Assembly: GCA_046329495.1 (NCBI GenBank)
Contig: JAXLUO010000007.1
Location: 1 to 64,000 of the forward strand
Direction: 5' to 3'
Source of the DNA: Bog-950 sp046329495
GTDB lineage: Bacteria > Bacteroidota > Bacteroidia > Chitinophagales > LD1
Length of the DNA stretch: 64,000 nucleotides
Under the pieces are notes generated by a model. It did not search any database and was not told the origin of the DNA. It worked only from the letters and a program-made list of their open reading frames with translations. Positions 8,652 through 17,491 of the stretch are shown here, one piece after another. Both the position numbers and the translations under genes were made by a program. Numbering within the stretch: the first letter of the stretch is position 1; every line of letters starts with the position of its first letter.

Positions 8652-9101
8652 CTAAAAGCCAAGTGCTAATCCCAATTGGCCGCTCTGCAGCATGCCTGTA
8701 TCTAACTGAAGTTTTCGCTTTCGGTTTTTAAACTCTACTTTGTTGCGTGCACCGAGGGCTGTTAATACAATGCCCCCTACTATGGCTACACCACCTGCTG
8801 CCAGGTAGATAGTGCCTTGTTTGTGGTTCCGTTCTAAATCGCTGTTATACGTACTGCTGTTGGGCACCGGCTTTGTGGTATAAACTTTATACCCCTGGTA
8901 AATTAAATAACTGCCTACACCGGTTAACCCTATACCACCTGCTATCATCAAATTGCCGCTGGTGTTCAGTTTTACCATATATAAGGAGTCGCCCCGGCTT
9001 ATGGCCGTTGATTTTTTAACAGGTGCGGTGGTATCGGTAGTTTGCGCCTGTGTAACAGCGAAAAATGCCAGAAATAGTACAAATAGAGCCGTTTGTTTCA
9101 T
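8652..9101 (-). CDS. Small secreted or membrane protein, unknown
   Basis: A 149-residue protein with a signal peptide (MKQTALFVLFLAFFAVTQAQ) and two later hydrophobic, Gly-rich stretches (LMIAGGIGLTGVGSYLIYQGY and a segment around IYLAAGGVAIVGGIVLTALGA) that look like membrane helices, then a basic KNRKRK stretch. It is convergent with metH, 7 bp from its stop. No family was recognised. Confidence 0.6.
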   Translation of the reverse strand: MKQTALFVLFLAFFAVTQAQTTDTTAPVKKSTAISRGDSLYMVKLNTSGNLMIAGGIGLTGVGSYLIYQGYKVYTTKPVPNSSTYNSDLERNHKQGTIYLAAGGVAIVGGIVLTALGARNKVEFKNRKRKLQLDTGMLQSGQLGLALGF

Positions 9102-9200
9102 GAAGTGAATATAAGCCTTAACGCAAAATAGTTAAGAAGCGTGCCTTTGCTTGCATATTAATATAGGGCTTGTATTTTCATGCATTAAAGGAGCAGGCGC

Positions 9201-9587
9201 ATGGAAACGCTTATTACCAATGGTGTTGAAATAACGGTAGAGACTTCGTTCCGCGAGGATTATTCTAACGTCATGAAATCCGACTATCTGTTCGCTTACC
9301 GCATTACCATTTCCAATCATAATATGTTTACGGTGCAACTGCTACGCCGCCGCTGGATTATACGCGATGCCAACCATGACACAGAAGTGGTGGAAGGAGA
9401 TGGTGTTGTAGGTCGTCAACCGGTTTTATATGCAGGCGATAGCTATCAATATATTTCGGGTTGCCAATTGCGGGCACCTATGGGCCGCATGGAAGGTGTT
9501 TACATTTTCCAGAATAAGGAAACAGGACAGGAGTTTGAAGTAAAGGTTCCTGATTTTCAGTTAGAGTCGCCGATGATGCTTAATTAA
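9201..9587 (+). CDS. apaG: ApaG domain protein
   Basis: A 128-residue protein of the ApaG/DUF525 family, which has a fibronectin-III-like fold and is linked in Enterobacteria to divalent cation tolerance and Ap4A metabolism. Family signatures are visible: FAYRITISNHN, VQLLRRRWIIRDANHDTEVVEGDGVVG, the QPVLYAGDSYQYISGCQLRAPMG region, and a C-terminal MEGVYIFQN. Length is typical (about 125). It overlaps the convergent gene at 9580 by 8 bp at the stops. Confidence 0.92.
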   Translation: METLITNGVEITVETSFREDYSNVMKSDYLFAYRITISNHNMFTVQLLRRRWIIRDANHDTEVVEGDGVVGRQPVLYAGDSYQYISGCQLRAPMGRMEGVYIFQNKETGQEFEVKVPDFQLESPMMLN

Positions 9588-9969
9588 GCAATTCCCGATG
9601 CCTATCGTAAGGCATAAACACAAAGCTCATAGCACTTTCTTCAGCCACAAAAATGCACATAAACTCAGCCGGGTTTTTGTAGGTCTTTCTAAAGTCATCC
9701 ACCTTTTCCGGGCTTACAATGTTTTTGGCTACAAACTCTTCCAGGTGCGAAGCATTAAAATTCCAACTAATGTCCATGTCGCCTCGGTTAACAATAGGAA
9801 CACCTACATCCGCGTCCATTTCGCCACGCATGGCCACAAAAATTGGATACTTCGACACACCACCTTTTACCATACCTGATGATACCTGTCGAAGATAGTC
9901 GCGGCATACGTCCAGATCGGCATGGAGGGAGTTAAAAAGTTCTTCGTCTATTTTCACTGAACCAAACAT
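9580..9969 (-). CDS. Hypothetical cytosolic protein
   Basis: A 129-residue protein without signal peptide or membrane segment, acidic, of mixed alpha/beta composition (SGMVKGGVSKYPIFVAM, AEFMCIFVAEESAMSFVF). It looks like a compact cytosolic domain. Its 3' end overlaps apaG. No family was recognised; codon use and length support a real gene. Confidence 0.6.
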   Translation of the reverse strand: MFGSVKIDEELFNSLHADLDVCRDYLRQVSSGMVKGGVSKYPIFVAMRGEMDADVGVPIVNRGDMDISWNFNASHLEEFVAKNIVSPEKVDDFRKTYKNPAEFMCIFVAEESAMSFVFMPYDRHRELLN

Positions 9970-10005
9970 GAAACAAATCTCTGAAAAAAAGAAATCACCC
10001 TTTTT

Positions 10006-12261
10006 CTAGTGTGCCGGTAATGCAATTTCCCATACCCCACGGCCAAATGTTCCTACACGCAATTTCCCTGCGGCGTAGTTAATTTCCATGTCTACAATAT
10101 ATGTGTGGGGTAATCCTTCCCCGTATAAACGCCATGGTAGATTGCGCTTCTTATAATAAACGCGATTGTAGGTGCCTAAGAACAATTCGCCGTCACTACC
10201 TTTTATATATACCAGCTTAGTGCCCGGATAATTTGGTAGCCCTGCTTCATCAGGCTCCCAGGTTAAACCACCGTCGCTGCTATGATAGAGTTTGAATGCC
10301 GGATTTTGAAATTCCTGAAATGAAAAGCTGATCCATAGTTCTTGAGGATTGCTGTCGTTTACAACCAGATCGCTAACCCCGTAAAGCGAATTAGCGCTAA
10401 AGTCGGTCTTCGCATCACCGGTTTCAATTCTTGGCAAATTCATCAACTGCCAATTGTTTTCACCTGTAGGTACTTTACAGCCATTGCCACTACAGGCGAT
10501 GACGCCTTTAGTAGTCTTAAATAAGTAGGAGTTGCAACATTCCGGCAGCGCATTAAAGGCTGCATACATAATATCCGGATTGCTTTCGCAGATGCGGAAC
10601 GCAGCGATCTGTTGACCATAAGGGTTAATCCAAACTTTCTCGGCGTGCTGAAAGTCGGACACCTGGCACCAACTATTGTTAATCCCAAAGCTGTCAGATT
10701 GATATATCTCTTTTCCGGTGTAATAATACCGGTTAGGATACAACGGATGTTGTGTGATATTGTTGGGAAAGTTGCCAAGCGTATTAATACATAGCGAATA
10801 ATTCTTCCATTGCAAATTAGGGCCACTGTTAGTATAGCTGAAATAACTGTTGTGACAGGTGTACATGTGATACTCATCCGTTACATCGATATATTGGCCG
10901 GGGTAACCATCTCCACTGAAGGGCAATTTCTTCCAGGCGTTGCCATCGTATAACGCCGAGCCTACATCCTGCATGCCCAATAATATTTTGTTGGGATTGG
11001 TAACCGATGTACTCATATCTGTGGTTTGTGCAAGGCATAAACCGTTGTTATATTCTTCCACTTTACGTGTGTCGTAATGAAAGCGGAATATGCCCCCATC
11101 GGTACCGGTTATCATATCAAGCGTGCCGGGGATTATTTCGATGGCATGTATATCGGCATGGCCAGGTTGGTTGTAGTCAGTGGCTTTAAACCAGGTTTTG
11201 CCCGTATCGCTGCTAAAACCGGTAGTTACGGCACCGGCGTAAACTATTGCAGGGTTACCGGGAACTGAAGCTACTTTAACGCGGATAGCATCGGCCATAC
11301 CAAACTCGGTAAAGTTGTTCCGCTGCATCCATTTATTGCCATCATAATAAAATAAGGTGCAACCTCCACGTCCTTTATAAGGCCCGCAAGTATCGCCCTG
11401 AAAATAAGCGTTGGCATATAATACATCCTGCCTGCCATTATAGGTATTCACATCCAGCCAAAAGTTAAGGTTGCGCAGGCAATCATCGTCGAGGTCCATG
11501 GCACTGCCGTAACGTGTAAGAGTTTTAAAACTGCCTTTCCTGCCTGCTTTAACAGAGCGGTAAACATCGCGACCCGAAGCATAAACAGTATGGTCGGGGT
11601 CGGTTACGCTAAATTCAACATCCGCAATACCCTGGGTGTATTCATAGTTACCCGGCAGTTCATCTTCCTTTAAAACCAGTTTCCATGTTTTACCGGTGTT
11701 GGTGGTTTGATACAGGCCATCGGAAGTAGCGGCGTAGATAATAGCCGGATTTTTAGGATGAACTACCAAGCGACTAATGTGCTTACGATCGGCAAACTGA
11801 AAATGCAGTTTGGCATTAAAAGTCTTTAGCGGTTGAAATGTACGGCCTTCGTCGGTAGAGAAATATATGCCTGTTGTATATACCTCAAAGCCTTCTCCAT
11901 GCCGGCCCCTGGCACCGGGGTGGCCCGTAGCTACCCATATCGTTTTTTTATTGCCCGTTTTGCTGATGGCTATATCACCAACACTGCTCCATTCCAGCGC
12001 TTCGGTAATATCTAAATTCGTGTTGCTCCAGTTCTTGCCCCCATCTATACTGCGCCACAAGCCACCATAAGCCGAGCCTGCATACGCCACCTGCTTATTG
12101 TCGGGGTCAAAAGCTATGCAATGTATTTGGCCTGTACCGCTTTGCGCGGCTATTGTATTGCCATAAGTGTTGCTACCGCAAGGTCCTAATTCCTTCCATT
12201 GCTGCGCAAATCCATTCAGGTGCAGTAGTAATGCCAACAGAAGGATTGCAGTGTAGCGCAT
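10006..12261 (-). CDS. Secreted Asp-box (BNR/sortilin-like) repeat protein
   Basis: A 751-residue protein with a signal peptide (MRYTAILLLALLLHLNGFAQ). At least five Asp-box motifs of type SxDxGxTW recur: RSIDGGKNW, STDEGRTF, TTNTGKTW, SSDTGKTW and SSDGGLTW. This indicates a beta-propeller of the sialidase/sortilin (VPS10, BNR) type. Related proteins in Bacteroidota are often called exo-alpha-sialidase, but no catalytic sialidase residues are evident, so a binding or structural role is as likely. The protein ends VGTFGRGVWEIALPAH and has no T9SS tail. It starts 7 bp after rlmD stops and is probably its operon partner. Confidence 0.75.
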   Translation of the reverse strand: MRYTAILLLALLLHLNGFAQQWKELGPCGSNTYGNTIAAQSGTGQIHCIAFDPDNKQVAYAGSAYGGLWRSIDGGKNWSNTNLDITEALEWSSVGDIAISKTGNKKTIWVATGHPGARGRHGEGFEVYTTGIYFSTDEGRTFQPLKTFNAKLHFQFADRKHISRLVVHPKNPAIIYAATSDGLYQTTNTGKTWKLVLKEDELPGNYEYTQGIADVEFSVTDPDHTVYASGRDVYRSVKAGRKGSFKTLTRYGSAMDLDDDCLRNLNFWLDVNTYNGRQDVLYANAYFQGDTCGPYKGRGGCTLFYYDGNKWMQRNNFTEFGMADAIRVKVASVPGNPAIVYAGAVTTGFSSDTGKTWFKATDYNQPGHADIHAIEIIPGTLDMITGTDGGIFRFHYDTRKVEEYNNGLCLAQTTDMSTSVTNPNKILLGMQDVGSALYDGNAWKKLPFSGDGYPGQYIDVTDEYHMYTCHNSYFSYTNSGPNLQWKNYSLCINTLGNFPNNITQHPLYPNRYYYTGKEIYQSDSFGINNSWCQVSDFQHAEKVWINPYGQQIAAFRICESNPDIMYAAFNALPECCNSYLFKTTKGVIACSGNGCKVPTGENNWQLMNLPRIETGDAKTDFSANSLYGVSDLVVNDSNPQELWISFSFQEFQNPAFKLYHSSDGGLTWEPDEAGLPNYPGTKLVYIKGSDGELFLGTYNRVYYKKRNLPWRLYGEGLPHTYIVDMEINYAAGKLRVGTFGRGVWEIALPAH

Positions 12262-12268
12262 AGCATTA

Positions 12269-13738
12269 TTAATTTGATCTTAACTCCAGCAGTGCCACAT
12301 TTTCAATATGCGTAGTTTGTGGAAACATGCCTACAGGTTGCACTTTTAAGATGTCGTATTTAACTGCCAGCAGCTGCAGGTCGCGCGCCTGGGTGGCCGG
12401 GTTGCAACTTACATAAACTATGCGCGGTGCTGCCAGTTCCAGCAAGGTGTTCACCACATCCTCATGCATTCCGGCGCGCGGTGGGTCAGTTACCACCACA
12501 TCCGGTTTGCCGTTGGCAGCAATAAACTCCGGGTTAAGCACCATGCGTACATCACCGGCGTAAAACGTGCAGTTGTTAACGTTGTTTTGCTGTGCATTTT
12601 CTTTCGCATCCACTATGGCGGCTTCTACCTGTTCAATACCCGTAATTCGGGCACAGGCATCGCTTAAATACAGCGCAATGCTGCCAACACCGGTATAGAG
12701 GTCATATACTACATCAGTAGGTTTTAAACCAGCAAACTCTTTGGTAATGTCATACAGCACCTTGGCTTGAGCGCTATTGGTTTGGAAGAAACTCTTGGGG
12801 CCGATTTTAAAACGGTAATTACCCAGTTGCTCAATGATGTGATCTTTACCATGAAAAACGATGGTCTCTAAATCATAGATCGTATCGTTCTTTTTGGTGT
12901 TAATAACGTATTGTAATGAAGTGATGTTTGGAAATAACTGAAGCAAATGGCTCAGCATGGCATTTACTTTGTCCTGGTAATTCTCGCCAAACGAAAACAA
13001 TACTAACGTTTCACCAGTACTAGCCGTGCGCACCATAAGGTTGCGGACGAACCCTTCTTTTTTGGCCAGGTTAAAAAAGGTATAACCTTGCTGTAAAGCA
13101 AAGTCCCGGGCAGCCAATCGAATGGGATTGCTGGGGTCGGCCTGTAGCCAGCAATGTTCTACATCTATAACGCCCAGAAAGTTTTCGGGTACATGAAAAC
13201 CAACACCGTTACGATGTTCATACGAGGCTCCTGTTTTTATTTCTTCATCTGTAAGCCAGCGACGATCGGTAAAAGTATACTCCATTTTGTTGCGGTAGTA
13301 ATACTGCTTCTCCGAATCTTTTACTGCAGGTACTTCCGGAAACCGGAGATGGCCGATACGTTCAAAAGCATCTACCACCATTTGTCGCTTGAACTTTAAT
13401 TGTTCCTCAAATGCAATATGTTGCAGTTTGCAGCCACCGCAAATACCAAAGTGTACGCAGTTTGGTTTTACGCGTAATGCAGATGAACTAACCACGCCTG
13501 CAATTTTGCCTTCCAGATATTTCTTTTTGTCGCGGCGGACTTCCACATCTACCACATCACCAGGTGCTGCCATCTCAACAAAAACTACTTTGCCATCATG
13601 TTTGGCTATACCACGTCCATCGCTGCTAAGCGCTGTAACTTCCAACCCATGAAATATCTTTGGCTCTCTCAATTTCTTCACTTTCTGCATTTGTGCGCTA
13701 AGATGCGCCTGTTTTTCGATTTTGAAAGAATGGGGCAT
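12269..13738 (-). CDS. rlmD: 23S rRNA (uracil-C5)-methyltransferase RlmD
   Basis: The 489-residue protein has an N-terminal TRAM domain (about residues 22-85), the [4Fe-4S] cysteine cluster CVHFGICGGCKLQH, a SAM-binding fold (YDLYTGVGSIALYL), DPPRAGMHEDVV, and the catalytic cysteine motif YVSCNPATQARDL near the end. This is the RlmD/RumA architecture, which methylates U1939 of 23S rRNA in E. coli; paralogues such as RlmCD or TrmA-like enzymes in other phyla share the fold, so the exact target base is inferred. The upstream intergenic region (13739-13992) separates it from the divergent PPIase gene. The Asp-box gene follows 7 bp downstream. Confidence 0.9.
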   Translation of the reverse strand: MPHSFKIEKQAHLSAQMQKVKKLREPKIFHGLEVTALSSDGRGIAKHDGKVVFVEMAAPGDVVDVEVRRDKKKYLEGKIAGVVSSSALRVKPNCVHFGICGGCKLQHIAFEEQLKFKRQMVVDAFERIGHLRFPEVPAVKDSEKQYYYRNKMEYTFTDRRWLTDEEIKTGASYEHRNGVGFHVPENFLGVIDVEHCWLQADPSNPIRLAARDFALQQGYTFFNLAKKEGFVRNLMVRTASTGETLVLFSFGENYQDKVNAMLSHLLQLFPNITSLQYVINTKKNDTIYDLETIVFHGKDHIIEQLGNYRFKIGPKSFFQTNSAQAKVLYDITKEFAGLKPTDVVYDLYTGVGSIALYLSDACARITGIEQVEAAIVDAKENAQQNNVNNCTFYAGDVRMVLNPEFIAANGKPDVVVTDPPRAGMHEDVVNTLLELAAPRIVYVSCNPATQARDLQLLAVKYDILKVQPVGMFPQTTHIENVALLELRSN

Positions 13739-13754
13739 TAACCTTACAGAGTTA

Positions 13755-13826
13755 GGCCACAGTAATTTACCCCCGGATAGGCCCGCATATTGTGGCCATC
13801 GGAAGCCGTCTTTAAACGGCTTTTTT
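13755..13826 (+). ncRNA. Candidate small structured RNA ending in an orphan intrinsic terminator
   Basis: On the plus strand GGCCACA (13755-13761) can pair with TGTGGCC (13791-13797). This is followed by a textbook terminator: AAGCCGT (13803-13809), loop CTTTAA, ACGGCTT (13816-13822) and a T-run to 13826. No plus-strand gene lies upstream (rlmD is on the minus strand and starts at 13738), and the promoter of the next gene lies 100 bp further down, so the terminator has no coding partner. A short RNA, or a leader fragment, is the simplest reading. No clear promoter was found. Confidence 0.35.
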
Positions 13827-13926
13827 ACCCCTTGTTTTGTGTAAATTCAGTTCACAGGTCTAACATGTTAATTATCAATAGGGTAGCACATGCAAGGTTG
13901 ACCCTTTTTGCCCTGTTAAAAAAAAC

Positions 13927-13934
13927 TAACTTCG
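13927..13934 (+). promoter_or_regulatory. -7-like element of the PPIase operon
   Basis: TAACTTCG differs from TAnnTTTG by one base and is followed by CCCCGC, the same C-rich start as at the metH promoter. It lies 58 nt before the PPIase ATG. Confidence 0.4.
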
Positions 13935-13992
13935 CCCCGCTTTATCAAGCCCCTTTCAATATTTGCGGGCTTCTAAAAACCTTAAGCTGTAT

Positions 13993-15966
13993 ATGATTAA
14001 GAGACTGTTATCCCTGGCCTTGCTTTTTGTAAGTGCTGCTGTATTGGCCCAATCTGCCGACGACCGTACCCTTTTTACCGTTGGCGACGAAAAGGTAAGT
14101 GTAGCCGATTTTTTATACGTGTACACGAAGAATAACATTAACAATCAGGCCGATTTCAGTCAGAAGAGCCTTCGGGATTACCTGGACCTTTATGAGAATT
14201 TCCGCTTAAAGGTAAAGGAGGCGGCAGCTATGCACATGGATACCATTACCAGTTTAAAAACTGAACTGGAAGGTTACCGTAAGCAGTTAGCTAAATCGTA
14301 TTTAACCGACCGTGAGATCAGCGACAAATTGATTCAGGAAGCATACGACCGCTCCAAACTGGAAGTAAACGCCAGTCATATCCTGGTACGTGTTGACGAG
14401 AACGCTAACCCGGCAGATACAATGGCTGCCTACAAAAAGATAATGGCCCTGCGCAAACGCATTGAAAAAGGGGAGAGCTTTGAAAAAGTAGCGAAAGAAA
14501 ACTCAGAAGATCAATCGGCCAAAACCAATGAAGGCAATATTGGTTGGTTTACCGTGTTTGGAACTATTTATCCCTTCGAGAATGCTGTTTATAGCATGAA
14601 GCCCGGTGAGGTTAGTCAACCTGTGCGGACCGAATATGGTTACCACCTGGTTAAATTGAACGGTGTACGCGAAGCACGTGGACAGATGCATGCAGCACAT
14701 ATCTTAGTTCGTTTCCCTGATAAGCCAACCGCTGCTCAGGAAGATTCTGTGAAACACCGTGTAGATTCAATTTACAACCTGCTAAGTTCAGGTAAGTTAA
14801 GTTTTGAAGATGCTGCCAAACAATTTTCTGACGACAAGGCTACCCGCGTAAAAGGTGGTGAGCTGTCCTGGTTTGGTTCGGGAACACAAGTACGGATGGT
14901 TCCTGAATTTGAAGATGCGGCTTTTGCTTTAACCAAGGATGGCGAATACACGAAGCCTGTTAAATCGCAATTTGGCTACCATATCATTAAACGCCTGGAA
15001 CACCGTGGCATACAGCCTTTCAGCGAGGTAAAAAACGATATCAAAAAGAAAGTAGAGCGCGACAGCCGTTCGCAGGTGGCTAAAAATGTGTTGATCGATC
15101 GTATTAAAAGGGAAAACAACTTTGTGCAGTTTACCGGTGTTAAAGCCGACTTTGCTGCAAAAGTTGATAGCACACTTTCAAAAGGCAACTGGAAGGCAGA
15201 TTCAGCTTTACGCAGTAACAAAGTGCTGTTTACCCTGGCCGGTACTAACTATACCACCAACGATTTTGCTGACTATATTGAAAAAGTAGCCAAGCGCCGC
15301 AGCGATAAGAACAAAGAAGGTTTAGTGAATGAATACTACGATGGCTTTGTAACCACTAAGTGCCTGGATTACGAAGAGAGTCAATTGGAAACTAAGAAAC
15401 CTGAGTTCCGCAACCTGATGAAAGAATACCGCGATGGCATCCAATTGTTTGAACTGATGGATAAGCAGGTATGGACCAAAGCTGTTAAGGACAGCACCGG
15501 CCTGGAGGCTTTCCGCGAAAAGAATGCCCAAAAATATATGTGGGGCGACCGCGTTGAAGCTGTGATTTTCAATTCAACTGATGCCAAGATTGCTGATGCT
15601 GCCCACAAATTAGCAAGCAAAGGTAAAGGTGCCGATGAGATTAAAGCCAAACTAAATAAGGATGGCAGCAAGAGCCGTGTTTCTACCATAGAAGGTAAAT
15701 ACGAAAAAGGCCAATATGATGTGGTTGACAAAACCAATTGGGTAGTGGGTTTAACTGCCGTTCAAAAATTAAACGACAGCAGTTTCCAGTTTATCTGGAT
15801 CAAGCGTAAAGTTGCTCCGGAACCTAAAAGCTTAAAAGAAGCCCGTGGTTACATTGTAGCCGATTACCAGGAATATCTGGAGAAGAGCTGGCTGGAAGAT
15901 TTACGTAAAAAATACCCGATTACTGTAGATGAGAATGTGTTCCGCTCGTTGATTAAGAAACAATAA
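13993..15966 (+). CDS. Periplasmic peptidyl-prolyl isomerase with two parvulin domains
   Basis: Start ATG 13993 gives a clean signal peptide (MIKRLLSLALLFVSAAVLAQ); an upstream in-frame TTG at 13963 would add ten unlikely residues. The 657-residue protein carries two PpiC/rotamase domains: the first near residues 130-230 (VNASHILVRVDENANP ... YGYHLVKLNGV), the second near 235-345 (MHAAHILVRFPDKPT ... FGYHIIKRLEHRG). The long C-terminal part (350-657) is chaperone-like and of unknown structure. Together with the SurA-N-like lipoprotein and SurA downstream it forms a block devoted to outer-membrane protein folding in the periplasm. It is a SurA/PpiD-like chaperone; the exact clients are unknown. 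Confidence 0.88.
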   Translation: MIKRLLSLALLFVSAAVLAQSADDRTLFTVGDEKVSVADFLYVYTKNNINNQADFSQKSLRDYLDLYENFRLKVKEAAAMHMDTITSLKTELEGYRKQLAKSYLTDREISDKLIQEAYDRSKLEVNASHILVRVDENANPADTMAAYKKIMALRKRIEKGESFEKVAKENSEDQSAKTNEGNIGWFTVFGTIYPFENAVYSMKPGEVSQPVRTEYGYHLVKLNGVREARGQMHAAHILVRFPDKPTAAQEDSVKHRVDSIYNLLSSGKLSFEDAAKQFSDDKATRVKGGELSWFGSGTQVRMVPEFEDAAFALTKDGEYTKPVKSQFGYHIIKRLEHRGIQPFSEVKNDIKKKVERDSRSQVAKNVLIDRIKRENNFVQFTGVKADFAAKVDSTLSKGNWKADSALRSNKVLFTLAGTNYTTNDFADYIEKVAKRRSDKNKEGLVNEYYDGFVTTKCLDYEESQLETKKPEFRNLMKEYRDGIQLFELMDKQVWTKAVKDSTGLEAFREKNAQKYMWGDRVEAVIFNSTDAKIADAAHKLASKGKGADEIKAKLNKDGSKSRVSTIEGKYEKGQYDVVDKTNWVVGLTAVQKLNDSSFQFIWIKRKVAPEPKSLKEARGYIVADYQEYLEKSWLEDLRKKYPITVDENVFRSLIKKQ

Positions 15967-15993
15967 ACCACCGGGTAAAAACCTTATTTTCGG

Positions 15994-16023
15994 AGAAGTG
16001 CAATTACCGTTGCACTTCTTTGT
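15994..16023 (+). terminator. Hairpin between the PPIase and lipoprotein genes
   Basis: AGAAGTGCAA (15994-16003) pairs perfectly with TTGCACTTCT (16010-16019) across a 6-nt loop, followed by a short T-rich stretch. It may be a partial terminator that lowers expression of the downstream genes. Confidence 0.55.
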
Positions 16024-16037
16024 TTTAAAGCAGTGAA

Positions 16038-16886
16038 TTGAAAAACATAGTTGTATTACTTGCAGTGCTGGCTCTGGGCTCCTGTTCTTTCTTTAAAAAG
16101 AAGAAGGATTTGGATAAGGACGTTATAGCGCGTGTAAACGACGAATACTTGTATGCCAGCGACCTGCAAAATCTTACCCGGGGCTTAAAAGGCGCCGACA
16201 GTGTTGCAGTGCTCCGGGGCTATGCTGAGAGCTGGGTGCGCAAAAAGTTGTTGCTTGAAAAAGCCCAGGAAAACATACCCGATGATGATGTAAGCATCAA
16301 TAAAAAGATTGAAGACTACCGCGAAACACTGACCCTTTACGAATACGAAAAGGAATTGATTAACCAAAAACTGGATACCGCTGTTAAGGACCAGGAATTG
16401 GAGCAGTGGTACGAAAAGACCAAGCAGGATTTTTTGCTGGAAGAGGACGTATACCAGGTTTTTTATGTAAAGCTTAAAAAAGATGCTCCGCAGCTAAGCG
16501 ATGTGCGCAAATGGATCCTGCGGCCATCAGGTGAAGAAGATGCCCGCAAACTGGAAGGATACTGTAAGGAATATGCCATTAGCTACTTATTAGATAAGGG
16601 TATTTGGCTGAGCAGCACTAATCTGTTAAAGACCTTTTCACTCAGTAATTTCGAAATGGGACAGTTAGGAAACAACTTTAAGGAGTTTAACCGGTCGGAC
16701 GAACTGTGGTTTTTAAAAACTCCCGAGGTAAAGCACAAAGGCGAGCCTGCTCCTGTTTGGTTTGTGCGCGAACAACTGGTGAAAATGATTGTAGAGAAAC
16801 GGAAGATGGATTTATTGGAGCGAACCTATACCCGCATTTACCAGGATGGTATTAAGAGCAAAGCGTTTGAAATACTTGTAAAGTGA
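16038..16886 (+). CDS. SurA-N-like lipoprotein of the OMP-folding cluster
   Basis: A 282-residue lipoprotein. The only start that keeps the signal peptide is TTG 16038, giving (M)KNIVVLLAVLALGSC with the lipobox Cys near residue 16. Residues 25-120 resemble a SurA/PpiC N-terminal helical domain (VIARVNDEYLYASDLQNL, then a coiled segment through about 105), but no parvulin domain follows. It may be a degenerate or partner chaperone. Its stop overlaps the next start (GTGA), so translation is coupled to the small barrel gene. Neighbours on both sides are periplasmic PPIases. Confidence 0.7.
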   Translation: MKNIVVLLAVLALGSCSFFKKKKDLDKDVIARVNDEYLYASDLQNLTRGLKGADSVAVLRGYAESWVRKKLLLEKAQENIPDDDVSINKKIEDYRETLTLYEYEKELINQKLDTAVKDQELEQWYEKTKQDFLLEEDVYQVFYVKLKKDAPQLSDVRKWILRPSGEEDARKLEGYCKEYAISYLLDKGIWLSSTNLLKTFSLSNFEMGQLGNNFKEFNRSDELWFLKTPEVKHKGEPAPVWFVREQLVKMIVEKRKMDLLERTYTRIYQDGIKSKAFEILVK

Positions 16887-17449
16887 AGAAACTTGTTTCC
16901 ATATTGGCGTTTGGCGTTATAACGGTGGCCTTGCATGCCCAGGCTTTAAAAGGCCAGTTTTTATTGGGCGGCAGCGCCGATATCAGCGCTGCGCGTACCG
17001 GCAAGAACAGTAGCTTTAACCTGTCGCTTTCTCCAACGTTTGCAGCATTTGTTGTAAACGGGTTTGCTGTTGGCGGCAGATACTCTTTTTCGGTTGGTAA
17101 CACAAAAAATTACGACAACAACAAAAAGGAATATGTTGCCACTACCACCTTTAGCTCAGGTGTTGGGCCGGTGCTGCGATATTACATAGGTAAAAAGCAA
17201 TTGAAAGGATTAGTGGGGTTAAATGCCAGCTATCTTACTGTAACCACATTACGAAAAAGCAATGTTAGCGGAACAAACGGGTTTAATGTAAATGGCTCGG
17301 CTGGTATAGCTTATTTCCTTAATCCGCATCTTTCCCTCGAATCGGCATTTTATGCAACAGTAAGTGGTTATAAAGGCAGTTTGCCTACCACGCGGATCGG
17401 TTTTCAGGTAGGTTTTTTTGTGTTTGTTGACAAGAAAAAGAAAGAATAG
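16883..17449 (+). CDS. Small outer-membrane beta-barrel-like protein
   Basis: A 188-residue secreted protein with a GTG start (16883) overlapping the previous stop by 4 bp. Signal peptide MKKLVSILAFGVITVALHAQ, then a Gly- and aromatic-rich strand pattern (FLLGGSADISAARTG, FAVGGRYSFSVGNT, GFQVGFFVFVD) typical of a small OmpW/OmpX-like porin-family barrel. No specific family can be named. It sits inside the chaperone cluster, so it may be a client or part of the same envelope function. Confidence 0.7.
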   Translation: MKKLVSILAFGVITVALHAQALKGQFLLGGSADISAARTGKNSSFNLSLSPTFAAFVVNGFAVGGRYSFSVGNTKNYDNNKKEYVATTTFSSGVGPVLRYYIGKKQLKGLVGLNASYLTVTTLRKSNVSGTNGFNVNGSAGIAYFLNPHLSLESAFYATVSGYKGSLPTTRIGFQVGFFVFVDKKKKE

Positions 17450-17491
17450 TCGTTAGTAGCATGCCTCAGGGCAAAAGAAAAAGATATACGA

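Noticed and set aside
10006..12261. Sialidase activity of the Asp-box protein
   Set aside because: Asp boxes are only a fold repeat; the catalytic Arg triad and Tyr/Glu pair of sialidases could not be identified.
13963..13992. Ten-residue N-terminal extension of the PPIase from a TTG start
   Set aside because: It would place a hydrophilic stretch in front of a clean signal peptide; ATG 13993 fits better.
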